A stretch of 29,245 bases of DNA. It comes from Delta-02 sp964513565. Its GTDB lineage: Bacteria > Desulfobacterota > Syntrophorhabdia > Syntrophorhabdales > Syntrophorhabdaceae. The stretch spans positions 1 to 29,245 of the forward strand of contig CAZENE010000040.1 of the NCBI GenBank assembly GCA_964513565.1, in the 5' to 3' direction. The notes beneath the pieces are model-generated. The model was not told where the DNA came from, did no database searches, and was given only the letters and a program-made list of their open reading frames with translations. Both the position numbers and the translations under genes were made by a program. Positions 1 to 10,570 of the stretch are shown here, piece after piece; the first letter of the stretch is position 1, and every line of letters begins with the position of its first letter.

Positions 1-54
1 TAATGCTTGGGGGGCCGTTTGTTTTTTACACGCCTTATATCCTTCCTCTCAATT

Positions 55-154
55 TGTCCGCGCTATGCCGCGGTATTCTTTGCGATATCGGACAGGATTC
101 CTGTCCCTCAGATGTTCAGACTACAGATCGCCCGGTCGGACAGGCAATTGTCCG
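55..154. repeat. Cluster of inverted repeats with CGGACA/TGTCCG core
   Basis: Just beyond the 3' end of the glucan synthase gene there are two perfect hairpins. GGACAGG-ATT-CCTGTCC lies at 90-106 and CGGACA-GGCAAT-TGTCCG at 137-154. The 9-mer TTGTCCGCG also occurs twice, at 54-62 and 148-156. The elements could form alternative stems in the mRNA 3' region. No U-tract follows either hairpin on the minus strand, so they are not obvious intrinsic terminators. The rest of bases 1-181 shows no gene I can support. Confidence 0.5.
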
Positions 155-181
155 CGGCATACCCGGGAAAGGCCACAGGCG

Positions 182-3100
182 CTATGACTTCACCAACACT
201 TCAACCGCATGCTCCATATGATCATCGGCAAGAGGAATGGATGCGCCCCGTTGCTCGATTCCGTCTACTGTCACTCTCGTACCGCCCTCGTGTCCCTGCA
301 TCACTTTTATATGGTAGACCGTTCCCCTATGCCGGTAATGTACGGTAAAGCCCCCCCAATGGTCCGGAATACAGGGCTCCAGGTACAACCTGTCCACTTC
401 AAGCCTCAACCCGAGCAGTGATTCTAGGATGAGCCTGTACATCCATCCGGCAGACCCGGTGTACCACGTCCATCCGCCTCGGCCTGTGTGCGGCGCAACC
501 GCATATACGTCAGCTGCGACAACGTAGGGCTCCACTTTGTATGTTGCAATGCTTTCAGCCGATCCGCCGTGATTTACAGGGTTGATCATGGCAAACAGTT
601 CCCAGGCCCGTCTTTTGTCACCCATGGCTGCAAAAGCCATAACGGCCCAGATGGCCCCATGCGTGTACTGCCCGCCGTTCTCACGGACCCCCGGGACGTA
701 ACCCTTGATATAGCCGGGATTTAGGTCTGACCTATCGAAGGGCGGGTCGAGGAGCTGGATCAGCGCGTGGTCAGGACGCACGAGATACTTATCCACCGCC
801 TCCATCGCCATGTGCGAACGCTCGGCGCTCCCTGCCCCGGACAATACAGACCAGCTTTGCGAAATGGAATCAATTCGGCATTCCGTGTTGGTCGAAGAAC
901 CCAGCGGCATGCCATCATCGAAAAATGCACGGAGATACCACTCGCCATCCCAGCCGTGTTTCTCAATGTTTCGGCCCAGGGTGTCTGCTTCCTGTTCACA
1001 GCGTTCCGCGAACGGCAGGTCTCCATGGATGTGCGCAACCTCACTAAAACTCACAAGCACCTTGTAAAGGAAGAATGCGAGCCAAACGCTTTCCCCTTTG
1101 CCTTCTCTGCCCACCATATTCATGCCATCGTTCCAGTCACCGGAACCGATGAGCGGCAAGCCGTGCTCGCCGAATCTGAGGCCTTTGAGGATGGCCCGGA
1201 CGCAATGATCATAAAGGCTTCTCTTCTCCTCGGACCCGCCGGGCAGATCGTAATAAGAGTCTTCCTCGGCGTTGACTTCACGCCCCGTAATGAACCGGAC
1301 GGGTTCATCCAACACTCCCGTATCCCCGATGGCAAGAACATAGCGGCATGTCGCCAACGGAAGCCAGAGAAAATCATCGGAGCAGCGGGTCCGCACACCC
1401 CGGCCCACCGGCGGATGCCACCAATGTTGCACATCACCCTCTACGAATTGTCGTGATGCGCTGAGAAGCAGGTGCTTGCGCAGCAGTCGAGGCTCGGTAT
1501 GGACGAGGGCCATTACGTCCTGCAGTTGGTCACGAAAACCGAAGGCGCCCCCTGACTGGTAATGACCGCTGCGTCCCCAGAGACGGCACGAAATGGTCTG
1601 GTATAAGAGCCAGCCGTTGGCAAGAACATTGAGAGAGACGTCCGGTGTCTCGACCCGGACTGCACCGAGCGTGTTGTTCCAGTATTGCCACACCTTTTCA
1701 AGGACCTCGCGGGCTGCGCCAGGTCCCCGGAAACGATGTGCCATAGTACCGGCATCGTCTGGATCCCGTCCTGTACCCAAAGTGAAGACGATCTCGCGCT
1801 CTTCCCCGTCGGCCAGCTCAAAGGCCACCTGTATTGCCCCGCATGGGTCCAGAGCGGCCCCTACCCTGCCGGAAAGCCGCGATCTGGCCATCGCAGCGGG
1901 ATTTGCGAGAGTCCCGTTGCGCCCGAGAAATTCCTTGCGGTCGCCGCTCATGGTCCGGGTTGCGTCATCAACGTTGAAGAACGCAGTCCGGCCGCCGAAT
2001 TCAGTGTTGTACGGGTTATTTGCAAATAGGGCCCCGCTTTGATGGTTAATCCCCGTAATAATGTGCATGGCCGATCTGGGCCTCAGATCGCCCAGCACCC
2101 ACTCCACATAACCGGTAGCAGAAAGCAGCCGTGACCGCCCCGACGTGTTGCGCACTTTCAATACGGTAAACTTGACGGCAGCGTCTGTGGCAACGTACAC
2201 CCAAACCTCGGTGCTGATCCCCCGCTCATCGTGTTCGAACACGCTATAGCCGAAGCCGTGCCTCGTGACGTACGGTGTGCCTCCGCGGGTGGGCAGCGGC
2301 ATCGGTGACCAGAAGTGGCCGCGCTCTTCGTCGCGAACATACAAAGCTTCCCCGCTCGAATCACTGACGGGGTCATTGTACCAGGGGGTGAGTCGGAACT
2401 CGTGCGCATTTTCACTCCAGGTGTAGGCAAGACCGTTTTCCGAAACGACAGTTCCAAAAAGGGGATTCGCCAGCACATTCACCCAGGGCGCCGGCGTCAC
2501 CTGGCCGCGGGAGGTTGAAATGACGTATTCCCGACCGTCAGGGGTGAACCCCCCCAATCCATTACCGAACATCAGGTCCTGACGAGGCTCCGCTAAAGTT
2601 GGCAGGACATCGCGCTTTGCGGTTCGGGTCGGAATGGGTGCCGGCAATACCCCTTCCGCGGCGCTGCGGCTCTTCAATTGGTTCGCGAGCGTTCCCTTGC
2701 GGTCGGTAATAATGACGCGCGCAACTGTCTGGAACAGAATGCGGTCCTCCTTCGACATCTGGTCGGAAGGTCTCACAAAGATACCGCCCGGCCGGTCGGT
2801 CACGTTGGCTTCGGTTCCCGCAGCTATGAGCCCCACGATCTGCTCATGCAGAAGCTGCCGGTAACCTGCATGATCTTCGTTCCAGATCACGAGGTCCACC
2901 GACAGTCCTTTGAGCCGCCAGTACGCGTGCGCCTGGACAAGCTGACGGACCAGGTTTATGTTGGCCGGATCTTCGATCCGCAGCAGCACGATGGGAAGAT
3001 CGCCGGAAATGGAGTAGCCCCAGAGGCCGGATTGGCCGCGACGGTTTTTCATGAGACTCCCCGGACCGGCCCGCAACGACGAATTGGCGTATACGATGGA

Positions 3101-6100
3101 AGCGGCAAGACGTCCATAAAGCTGTGCATCCCCTTCTGTGGCATTGATCTGCCGCAGCAGAACCTGGCTGTGAGTCCATGCCAGGTCGAAGACGCGATCG
3201 GCAAGATGCAGGTCCTGGTATTTCCCGACAAGGTCGATGCAGACATCACGGGTTTCGGCGGCACCGGTGACGATAATGATGGTCACCGATCTCTCGGGAC
3301 CCAGGGTTATTTGATGCCGGATCGATGCAATGGGATCAAGCACCGAACCCTCGCTGTTCGAGAGCCCTGCTGAACCCCTCATCGCTTCCGGATCCACAAT
3401 GGTCTTCCCCCGGCCGATAAACCGCATACGGTCCGTTTCATATGATACTTCATTGCTTCTGGCCCCGTGCACAGCCATAAGATGGAACATCCACGGGGAC
3501 CGTTCTTCAAGAGAACGGGCCCTGCGCGTGAAGAGTATTGCATTTTGCCCGCCGACGATTTCTGTCCGAACAAAAAGATTGCTGAAGGCCGGGTGCAGTT
3601 CGTCGTGGGCGGGCGATGCAAGGGCTACTTCCTCATAGCTCGTTACCTCGATTGTCTTGTCTGCCCGCGTCCTGTTGGTGATGGTAACGCGGCGCAACTC
3701 TATATCATCCTCAGGGGAGACGGCAATCTCTGTATGGGTATCAAAATCCTGATCGCGGCGACGAAACTCTGCCCGTCCCTCCGAGAATATCGCCTCGTAC
3801 CGCTTCGCAGCTTTAAGCACGGGCTGATATGTTGTTGACCAGAAAACGCCCTCCGTATCGCGTATGTAACAGAACGAACCCCAGTTATCACAGGTACTGT
3901 CTTCACGCCACCGTGTCAACGCCAGATCTTTCCAGCGACTGTACCCGCCGCCTGCATTCGTGACCATCACGTGATATCTGCCGTTCGACAGCAGTTGCAC
4001 CTCGGGCGTCGGAGTGTCAGGGCCCGCGTAGACGCGTATCGGCATTTCTTCCATGTCATGTGACGCCATATGTACTTCGGCGAGTTCGGTGGTGTGTGAA
4101 TAGAACGCCGTGGCCTGCGGCACGCGCTCCTGGAGCAGAAGGCTGGTCGCCTGGAATGAGGGGTCTGATTCGAATCGCCTCTGCATGGGCCGGTTGAGGA
4201 GCAAAAAGGCCAGTGCCAAGAGACTCATGCCCTGATGGTGGGCCATGAAGGACCGAACGACTGCGCTCGATTGTCCGGGCGGCAGATGGCTCGGCGTGTA
4301 GTCAACAGCTTCATAGAAACCATACTTCCCCTCGATGCCCCGGGCGGAGAGTTCCTGCAGATTGAGGCAGGCCTCCTCAGGCGCCACCATAAGGGCCAGT
4401 GCCGAGGCATAGGGGGCAATTACCATCTCCCCGGCAAGCCCGCGTTTAAGACCCAGGCCGGGTACGCCAAAGGCACTGTATTGATAGTTGAGGTGACCGT
4501 CAATTGCGCTGTACCCGGATTCAGACACGCCCCAAGGTACTTTCCGTTTCTTTCCATACTCGATCTGCCTTGCTACGACTGCCTTGCAGGTCTCGTCGAG
4601 AAGCGTCTGTTCATATGTGGGCATTACCAGGAGCGGCATGAGGTATTCGAACATGGAGCCGCTCCAGGAAAGAAGAATGGGTTCTCCTGCGGCGGTAGTG
4701 AGGAGGCGGCCCAGGGCGAACCAGCTCTCCTGGGGCAGTTGTCCCCGGGCGATTCCGACGAAGCTTGCGAGCCTCGCTTCTGAAGCCAGCAGGTCGTAAT
4801 AACTCGCGTCCCGCCGGTTTTCGCCGACGTTGTAGCCGATTGCCGACAGACGGCGCGTTTCGTCATAGAGGAAGTCATAGTCAAAGCAGGCAAGTTCGCC
4901 GGATTGTAATGCAAGGCCTTCGATAGCCTCTATTCTCGCCCTTGCCCGGATACTAGTTTTCTTGACGGCTTTTCGAAGCTCCTCAAGCTGTCCACGCTCA
5001 TCTTGCGTCCAATCCTGTCGATCGGTCATTTCCGGAAGCAAATCTTCGTCAAGGCGGGCCAACCTGCGCAGCGTGGGGATCTCACCGAGAACGGTGAAGT
5101 CACCGAGCACTTTCGGGGAGATGGCGAGTGTTGTCCATGGCGCGAGAAATTTGAGGTCATCGATAGCGGCGCGGCATTGCCCGGACAAGGCCTTCGCCCA
5201 CGATGATGACTGGCCCTCGGGATCGGCGTCAAAGGCTCGGATTACCTTGAAGGCGGAAGAAGAGATCTTCTCAAGGCCCTCGCGTAAAGCGTAGAGAGTG
5301 CCGGGGCCGGACGCGGCGGCGCCCGGTAATTTTCCGGGTGGTGGGCCTTCCAAGGATGTGTTTGCAGGAGCGGCGCACAGCTGCTTCAAGTCGTCCTGAA
5401 CTTGAACCAGCCCGGCCGGGATTGCCCCTCCGGCAACGTCCATGAGAACCCTCGACGTATCAAGAAGACCCTCAAATATCTTTGCTCCCGCTATCTTCTC
5501 ATCAGGCACCGCACTGATCCCGGCCCGTAATGTCAACAGATGGGCCGCAAGGTTACCGCTGTCCACAGTCGAGACATACATCGGCTGCAACGGCTCGAGA
5601 GACTCTGTGTCGTACCAATTGTAGAAGTGTCCCCTGAAGCGCTCCATGGCTTCCATTGTGCTGAAGGCATCAGCCGTTCTGCGGATGAGTTGTCCTGTAG
5701 AAATGTAGCCAAAATCCCATGCAGACAAATTGGCAAGGAGCGCAAGCCCCATGTTGGTTGGCGAAGTCCGGTGGGCAGCCTTGGAAATGAGATGTTCCTG
5801 ATAATTGTCGGGGGGTAGCCAATGGTCTTTTTCGCCGACAAAGGTCTCAAAATAGCTCCAGGTTTTTCGGGACATCTTTCTCAAGAAGACAATCTGGTCG
5901 GAGGAGAGCCTCGCTTCACGACGGCCGAGCGACTTGCTGATCCACCAGGCTGCCAGGGGTGAGGCAAACCAGAGTGCCAAGACAGGCAGTGCAGCAACCA
6001 AAGCCTCAGGCCTCGAAAGCGCGAGGTAGACACCCACAACAACGGCAATAATTTCGGAGGCCCACATGGTCAGGCAGGTGCCGGGCAGGTCCCTTCGGCT

Positions 6101-8941
6101 TGCGCGATCCGAACTGCCTGAAGGGTTCCATTCGAGGAGCCGCTTGTTCGAAACCAGCATCCGCCAGATGGTGCGAAAGACAGCATCCATGCTGAAAAAC
6201 GCTTCATAGGGCAGGCAAAGAAGTGTAAATGCGCTTTGACCCAAGCTTCTGGCGCTACCCCGCAAAGCGGCGAGAATGTGCTGACCGGGCAGGACATCAA
6301 CCGGCTTATGGAGAAGGCCCATGAGCGAGATGACCAGGGAAGGGACCACAATAGTCCCTATTGCCGACAGTGTCCAGAACAAGGGCGCAGGCATAACTGT
6401 CCAACCCAGGACAAACAAGAGCGTCAAGGCCAAAGGCCAGATGGTGCGCCGCAGGTTGTCGAGAATCTTCCATCGGGAAAGTGCTGAGAGGGAATTCTCC
6501 TGGAAGCGAGTATTCAGGCCCGGGACTCCCGGCAGGAGCCACCTGAAAAGTTGCCAGTCTCCGCGGGTCCAGCGGTGCCTGCGACTCACGTCCGCACTGT
6601 AACGTGAGGGATATTCCTCATATAACTGGACATCACTCAGAAGACCTGCCCGCACATAACATCCTTCGATGAGATCGTGGCTTAAGATCCTGTTCTCGGG
6701 AAATCGTCCTTTGAGGACCTTCTCAAAAGCATCGATCTCGTAAATGCCCTTGCCGATGAATGAGCCTTCCCCGAAAAGGTCCTGGTACACGTCGGAGACG
6801 ACACGGGTGTATGGATCGATCCCTGCGTCGCTTCCCCACATACGCGCATAGCGTGACCGGTTTGTTCCGGGCAGGCTTACGGCGATCCGTGGCTGTAAGA
6901 TACCGTATCCGGCGTTGATGCGTTTCCGGTTTTGATCATACTGCGGGCGATTCAGCGGGTGGGCCATAGCTCCTACAAGCTGGTGGGCTGAATCACGCGG
7001 GAGCTGCGTATCTGTGTCAAGAGTGATGATATATTTCACGTTCGACAAAGCTTCTGTATCTCCCACGATGAGGGAAAATTCTGTCTTTGTGCCTTCGCGG
7101 ATAAGCGAATTCAGCGCCGCAAGCTTCCCTCGCTTCCGCTCATAACCCATCCAGATACGTTCATCCGGATTCCACAGGCGTGGGCGATGGAAGAGGAAGA
7201 ATGTGTCACCTTTCGCGTTCCCCAGCTTTCTATTCAACTCCTCAATTTTCTGACGGGCCAGCATCAAGAGGGGTTCGTCGCCTGGCAGGCTTTCGGCGTC
7301 AGCGTCACGGAAATCGGTCAGAAGGCCAAAGAACAGATTTTCTTCTCGATTTGCCAGGAACCTGACCTCCAGTGCATTCATCAGGTGTTCGATGTTCTTG
7401 ATGCTTGTAAGCATGGTGGGCACTATGACCAGGGCGGACGACTCCCGTGGAATCCCCTTGGAGAAGTCCATCCGCGGAAGGGGATGGGGCGCTACAAGAC
7501 AGGTTGTAAGCCAGTTCACCAGAGCAATCGCCGGCTGGCTGAAGCTCAGAAGCAAGATCGTGCCGACAAGCCACAGCCAGGGATCGGTGAACGCCTTGAA
7601 ATGAGCTTCCGTAAGCAGACACCCGGTGAAGACAGCGCTGAACACACAGATCGTGCCAAGATAGAAGGTCAGGGGGAATCGGTGGATCACTTTCCGCACA
7701 GCCCCCGTGAAAGACAGACGTACCCCGGCGGCTCTTTCGAGATCTTCCAGGCCCTTATCGATAAGGTAAAAGCCCACATGATCCTCGCGGCCGCCACCGT
7801 CTTCGTTCCCCTTGCGCTCGCGGGCGAGACGGATGGCAAGGCGTGCCGTCTCGTTTTCCGATAATTGACTGCCCTTTGCGATCTTCTCCACTGCGTGACG
7901 GTATTGATCACGGGTACCAAAATCCATCCTGCTGTACACGCCCTGAGGGTCCTCGCTGAGGGTTTGGTCGACAATACTGACGGTTTCAACAAATTTGCGC
8001 CAATCCATGGCACCCAGGAAACGGAGACTGCCGATGCTGTTGCTTATGGAAAGCTGATCTGTTGCCTGTTGCTGGTTTTCTGACTGTATCAGCTGTTCAA
8101 TCGTCAGGCTTGACTCGGAGAGCTGCTGCTCTATCCAGGTGAGCGGTAAAGCGAGAGTGGAGCCCTGGCCCTTAAGGCGACGTGTAAGTTCTGCAATAAA
8201 GGAACTGACCATTGGAGGGTTGGATCGCGCCATGTCAGCAATAACAAGGATCAAATCCCTGGGATTTTGTTCGGCGGTCTCGGTGATACGGTCTGCCCAA
8301 TAATCCGCGAGGTTCCTGTCGGTCCTGTCGGAGGTGATCCGTGCTGCAACGCGCCGGAGATTTTCAATAAGCGCCAAACGCAGCATGATGGGGATCGCCC
8401 ATAATTCTCCCAGGTTCAGAACGGTGACCGTCTGATAGGCTGCCACGAAACCGCCGAGACTATCAGGATCAACCCGTCCATCGCCGTGTGAGATTATTTC
8501 CAGTGCAATGTCGTATACACGGGGAAGACCCCGTGACGGGCCATTTTTCAAGCGCGGCAGCCCCTTGCTGTAGCCCTTCGGCAGGTGTCTTAAGGCAGTG
8601 CGGATCTGTTCTTCGATGAGATAGAAGTTGTCGAGAAGCCATTCCCCTGCCGGCGTAATTCTCCTGTTTTCCTTCAGGGCCTCTGTCAGGAGTTCGCGAA
8701 CATTCAGGAGAACGTTTTCATTCTCGCCAAGCCGGGTCAGCAGTCTTTCAGGAAAATGATCGACAGTTAAGGTATGCATATCGGCAAGGGTCTTGCCGTG
8801 CTGTTCCATCTGGAGGGTGCTAAATAATTCTGATCGGAGTGGTGGCTCATCTCCGGGGCGCGTCGGCCCTGAACCGTTTCCGTGAAAATGTGCCCACAAA
8901 TGGGAAAGGCTCCCGACGAGTCTTGTTCTCAGGGATGTCAA
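182..8941 (-). CDS. ndvB: Cyclic beta-1,2-glucan synthase (GT84 plus GH94), NdvB/ChvB family
   Basis: This 2919-residue inner-membrane enzyme is predicted to polymerise UDP-glucose into beta-1,2-glucan and cyclise it; family members supply periplasmic osmoregulated glucan. Membrane segments lie at roughly residues 422-445, 453-485, 832-880 and 958-1005. Between them is a GT-A glycosyltransferase domain with DTDT near residue 641 and RRHRWTRGDW near 787, a (Q/R)xxRW-type motif. A glycoamylase-like domain follows at about 1040-1590 (YQYSAFGVPGLGLKRG). The C-terminal part carries GH94 phosphorylase features, including GFRDQLQD and GSGDWNDGMN with the catalytic Asp near 2600. The length matches the family (about 2800-2900). 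The start is TTG at 8941, supported by AAGGAG eight bases upstream; no better ATG is seen. It lies 63 nt downstream of the radical SAM gene on the same strand and could be co-transcribed. The family is secure; a cyclic rather than linear product is inferred. Confidence 0.93.
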   Translation of the reverse strand: MTSLRTRLVGSLSHLWAHFHGNGSGPTRPGDEPPLRSELFSTLQMEQHGKTLADMHTLTVDHFPERLLTRLGENENVLLNVRELLTEALKENRRITPAGEWLLDNFYLIEEQIRTALRHLPKGYSKGLPRLKNGPSRGLPRVYDIALEIISHGDGRVDPDSLGGFVAAYQTVTVLNLGELWAIPIMLRLALIENLRRVAARITSDRTDRNLADYWADRITETAEQNPRDLILVIADMARSNPPMVSSFIAELTRRLKGQGSTLALPLTWIEQQLSESSLTIEQLIQSENQQQATDQLSISNSIGSLRFLGAMDWRKFVETVSIVDQTLSEDPQGVYSRMDFGTRDQYRHAVEKIAKGSQLSENETARLAIRLARERKGNEDGGGREDHVGFYLIDKGLEDLERAAGVRLSFTGAVRKVIHRFPLTFYLGTICVFSAVFTGCLLTEAHFKAFTDPWLWLVGTILLLSFSQPAIALVNWLTTCLVAPHPLPRMDFSKGIPRESSALVIVPTMLTSIKNIEHLMNALEVRFLANREENLFFGLLTDFRDADAESLPGDEPLLMLARQKIEELNRKLGNAKGDTFFLFHRPRLWNPDERIWMGYERKRGKLAALNSLIREGTKTEFSLIVGDTEALSNVKYIITLDTDTQLPRDSAHQLVGAMAHPLNRPQYDQNRKRINAGYGILQPRIAVSLPGTNRSRYARMWGSDAGIDPYTRVVSDVYQDLFGEGSFIGKGIYEIDAFEKVLKGRFPENRILSHDLIEGCYVRAGLLSDVQLYEEYPSRYSADVSRRHRWTRGDWQLFRWLLPGVPGLNTRFQENSLSALSRWKILDNLRRTIWPLALTLLFVLGWTVMPAPLFWTLSAIGTIVVPSLVISLMGLLHKPVDVLPGQHILAALRGSARSLGQSAFTLLCLPYEAFFSMDAVFRTIWRMLVSNKRLLEWNPSGSSDRASRRDLPGTCLTMWASEIIAVVVGVYLALSRPEALVAALPVLALWFASPLAAWWISKSLGRREARLSSDQIVFLRKMSRKTWSYFETFVGEKDHWLPPDNYQEHLISKAAHRTSPTNMGLALLANLSAWDFGYISTGQLIRRTADAFSTMEAMERFRGHFYNWYDTESLEPLQPMYVSTVDSGNLAAHLLTLRAGISAVPDEKIAGAKIFEGLLDTSRVLMDVAGGAIPAGLVQVQDDLKQLCAAPANTSLEGPPPGKLPGAAASGPGTLYALREGLEKISSSAFKVIRAFDADPEGQSSSWAKALSGQCRAAIDDLKFLAPWTTLAISPKVLGDFTVLGEIPTLRRLARLDEDLLPEMTDRQDWTQDERGQLEELRKAVKKTSIRARARIEAIEGLALQSGELACFDYDFLYDETRRLSAIGYNVGENRRDASYYDLLASEARLASFVGIARGQLPQESWFALGRLLTTAAGEPILLSWSGSMFEYLMPLLVMPTYEQTLLDETCKAVVARQIEYGKKRKVPWGVSESGYSAIDGHLNYQYSAFGVPGLGLKRGLAGEMVIAPYASALALMVAPEEACLNLQELSARGIEGKYGFYEAVDYTPSHLPPGQSSAVVRSFMAHHQGMSLLALAFLLLNRPMQRRFESDPSFQATSLLLQERVPQATAFYSHTTELAEVHMASHDMEEMPIRVYAGPDTPTPEVQLLSNGRYHVMVTNAGGGYSRWKDLALTRWREDSTCDNWGSFCYIRDTEGVFWSTTYQPVLKAAKRYEAIFSEGRAEFRRRDQDFDTHTEIAVSPEDDIELRRVTITNRTRADKTIEVTSYEEVALASPAHDELHPAFSNLFVRTEIVGGQNAILFTRRARSLEERSPWMFHLMAVHGARSNEVSYETDRMRFIGRGKTIVDPEAMRGSAGLSNSEGSVLDPIASIRHQITLGPERSVTIIIVTGAAETRDVCIDLVGKYQDLHLADRVFDLAWTHSQVLLRQINATEGDAQLYGRLAASIVYANSSLRAGPGSLMKNRRGQSGLWGYSISGDLPIVLLRIEDPANINLVRQLVQAHAYWRLKGLSVDLVIWNEDHAGYRQLLHEQIVGLIAAGTEANVTDRPGGIFVRPSDQMSKEDRILFQTVARVIITDRKGTLANQLKSRSAAEGVLPAPIPTRTAKRDVLPTLAEPRQDLMFGNGLGGFTPDGREYVISTSRGQVTPAPWVNVLANPLFGTVVSENGLAYTWSENAHEFRLTPWYNDPVSDSSGEALYVRDEERGHFWSPMPLPTRGGTPYVTRHGFGYSVFEHDERGISTEVWVYVATDAAVKFTVLKVRNTSGRSRLLSATGYVEWVLGDLRPRSAMHIITGINHQSGALFANNPYNTEFGGRTAFFNVDDATRTMSGDRKEFLGRNGTLANPAAMARSRLSGRVGAALDPCGAIQVAFELADGEEREIVFTLGTGRDPDDAGTMAHRFRGPGAAREVLEKVWQYWNNTLGAVRVETPDVSLNVLANGWLLYQTISCRLWGRSGHYQSGGAFGFRDQLQDVMALVHTEPRLLRKHLLLSASRQFVEGDVQHWWHPPVGRGVRTRCSDDFLWLPLATCRYVLAIGDTGVLDEPVRFITGREVNAEEDSYYDLPGGSEEKRSLYDHCVRAILKGLRFGEHGLPLIGSGDWNDGMNMVGREGKGESVWLAFFLYKVLVSFSEVAHIHGDLPFAERCEQEADTLGRNIEKHGWDGEWYLRAFFDDGMPLGSSTNTECRIDSISQSWSVLSGAGSAERSHMAMEAVDKYLVRPDHALIQLLDPPFDRSDLNPGYIKGYVPGVRENGGQYTHGAIWAVMAFAAMGDKRRAWELFAMINPVNHGGSAESIATYKVEPYVVAADVYAVAPHTGRGGWTWYTGSAGWMYRLILESLLGLRLEVDRLYLEPCIPDHWGGFTVHYRHRGTVYHIKVMQGHEGGTRVTVDGIEQRGASIPLADDHMEHAVEVLVKS

Positions 8942-9004
8942 ATTGAATATCTCCTTGCTTGAAATTGAGGTTTAAGCAGCCATTACATTTTCTATTGCCG
9001 GCCC

Positions 9005-10507
9005 TTAATACATAGCCTTGAAGACTTTTCGGAAGTGGAACCCGTACACCATGTATGCCATTGCCATGGGCAAGAGCCGCGGGCGCCTGAATAATGACCA
9101 GAAAACAAGCTTCCAGTAGTAGAGCCGGGCTTTATCCTTTATTCCCAGTATCACCAGGGTTTTGAAAGGCGCGTCCAGATAATGAAGGTTGTATCGTATA
9201 TATCTGAAATGCAGGCCTCGTTTTCTCTTTTCTAAAGGTTTGTATTCCTTAAGGAACGCCTTGACGCGTTCATAGTACGCGTGAGGTGAATAGATGCCCT
9301 TGATCACCTCTTTGTATCCCTCGATGAGCTTGTCATGGCCCATCTTTGGAATGATATTCGTGGTAAAGTCGGTATTGTCGCCGGAGACATCTTTTCTCAA
9401 TCGTCCCTCTATTCGAAGTCTTTCGTAAAGCCGGCTCCCTTTTGGTGCATTGAGCATGCCAACCATTGCGGTAACGATGCGGCTTTCCTGGATGAACCGG
9501 ATCTGTCTTTCGAACGTTTCGGGGCAGTCATTGTCAAAACCAACGATAAAGCCCCCGCGAACACGCAGGCCGAACTGCTGTATTCGTTTCACTCCGGCAA
9601 GAAGGTCCCTGTTCCTGTTCTGGAATTTATTGCACTCTTTAAGCGATGTGTCATCGGGAGTTTCAATTCCGATGAACACCCCCTCGAACCCTGCCTGTAT
9701 CATCTTTCTTATCAATTCCTCGTCGTCAGCAAGGTCGATCGATGCCTCCGTCGCGAGGTCGAAAGGGTATCTCCTTTTTTTCATCCACTGGATCATGGCA
9801 GGCAGCACGTGATCTTTGAGCTTCTTTTTGTTGCCTATAAAGTTGTCATCAACAAAGAACACACTACCCCTCCATCCCGCCTGGTAAAGAGCTTCCAGTT
9901 CATTGATCATCTGTTCCGTTGTTTTGGTTCGCGTCTTGTGCCCGTATAGCGTAGTTATGTCGCAGAATTCACAGCTGAACGGGCAACCCCGGGAATATTG
10001 AAGACTCATGGAATGATACTTGTTCATCCGGGTGAGTTCCCAGAGGGGTGCGGGAGTCTTGTCGAGATCGGGAAATGCCCTAGAAGAGTAGACGTGCCTC
10101 GGCTCGCCCCGGGCAAGGTCCTCCAGGAAGGGTAAAAGGGTAATCTCTGCTTCATTGAGTATCAGGTGGTCCACGTCGGGGTATTGTTCCGGGTTTGCGG
10201 TAAAAAGTGGGCCCCCGGCCACTATCTTGACACCTGCCGCCTTGCACCGCCCAACAACATCTCTAACCGATTCCTTTTGGACTGCCATGCCCCCGATAAA
10301 GACATAATCCGCCCATTCAAGGTGCTTGTCCTTCAGATTGGCAACATTCATATCGACAAGCCTCTTTTTCCATTCTCCTGGGAGCATCGCCGCCACGGTG
10401 AGCAGGCCCAGCGGAGGGTGAAGGGCCTTTTTCGATATGAACTTCAAGGCATGTTTGAAGCTCCAGAAGGTATCGGGATATTTAGGATATATGAAAAGTA
10501 TATTCAT
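9005..10507 (-). CDS. B12-binding-domain radical SAM protein (DUF4070 type)
   Basis: The 500-residue protein has an N-terminal cobalamin-binding-like Rossmann region (about 1-140; starts MNILFIYPKYPDTFW and contains IVAGGPLF). A radical SAM core follows with the [4Fe-4S] ligands Cys175, Cys179 and Cys182 in CPFSCEFC. Downstream, FFVDDNFIGNKKKLK and GIETPDDTSLKECNKFQN are typical of this family, which includes the hopanoid methylases HpnP and HpnR. The basic C-terminal DUF4070-like tail ends HFRKVFKAMY. The substrate cannot be read from sequence; a lipid or other methylation or C-C bond reaction is possible. The ATG at 10507 has AAGGAG six bases upstream. It sits 63 nt after ftsH and 63 nt before the glucan synthase on the same strand, suggesting a shared transcript and perhaps an envelope-related role (inference). 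Confidence 0.85.
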   Translation of the reverse strand: MNILFIYPKYPDTFWSFKHALKFISKKALHPPLGLLTVAAMLPGEWKKRLVDMNVANLKDKHLEWADYVFIGGMAVQKESVRDVVGRCKAAGVKIVAGGPLFTANPEQYPDVDHLILNEAEITLLPFLEDLARGEPRHVYSSRAFPDLDKTPAPLWELTRMNKYHSMSLQYSRGCPFSCEFCDITTLYGHKTRTKTTEQMINELEALYQAGWRGSVFFVDDNFIGNKKKLKDHVLPAMIQWMKKRRYPFDLATEASIDLADDEELIRKMIQAGFEGVFIGIETPDDTSLKECNKFQNRNRDLLAGVKRIQQFGLRVRGGFIVGFDNDCPETFERQIRFIQESRIVTAMVGMLNAPKGSRLYERLRIEGRLRKDVSGDNTDFTTNIIPKMGHDKLIEGYKEVIKGIYSPHAYYERVKAFLKEYKPLEKRKRGLHFRYIRYNLHYLDAPFKTLVILGIKDKARLYYWKLVFWSLFRRPRLLPMAMAYMVYGFHFRKVFKAMY

Positions 10508-10570
10508 TTTTGTCTCCTTGTCGGACCCTTTTACAGGGTGAGTTATGTCGAGCCCCGTACGGCTATCGTC

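Noticed and set aside
767..1456. 229-codon plus-strand ORF inside the glucan synthase, and similar long antisense frames (2678-3373, 7187-7864)
   Set aside because: They lie fully antisense to strongly conserved coding sequence, have no ribosome site and show no domain; high GC produces such shadows.
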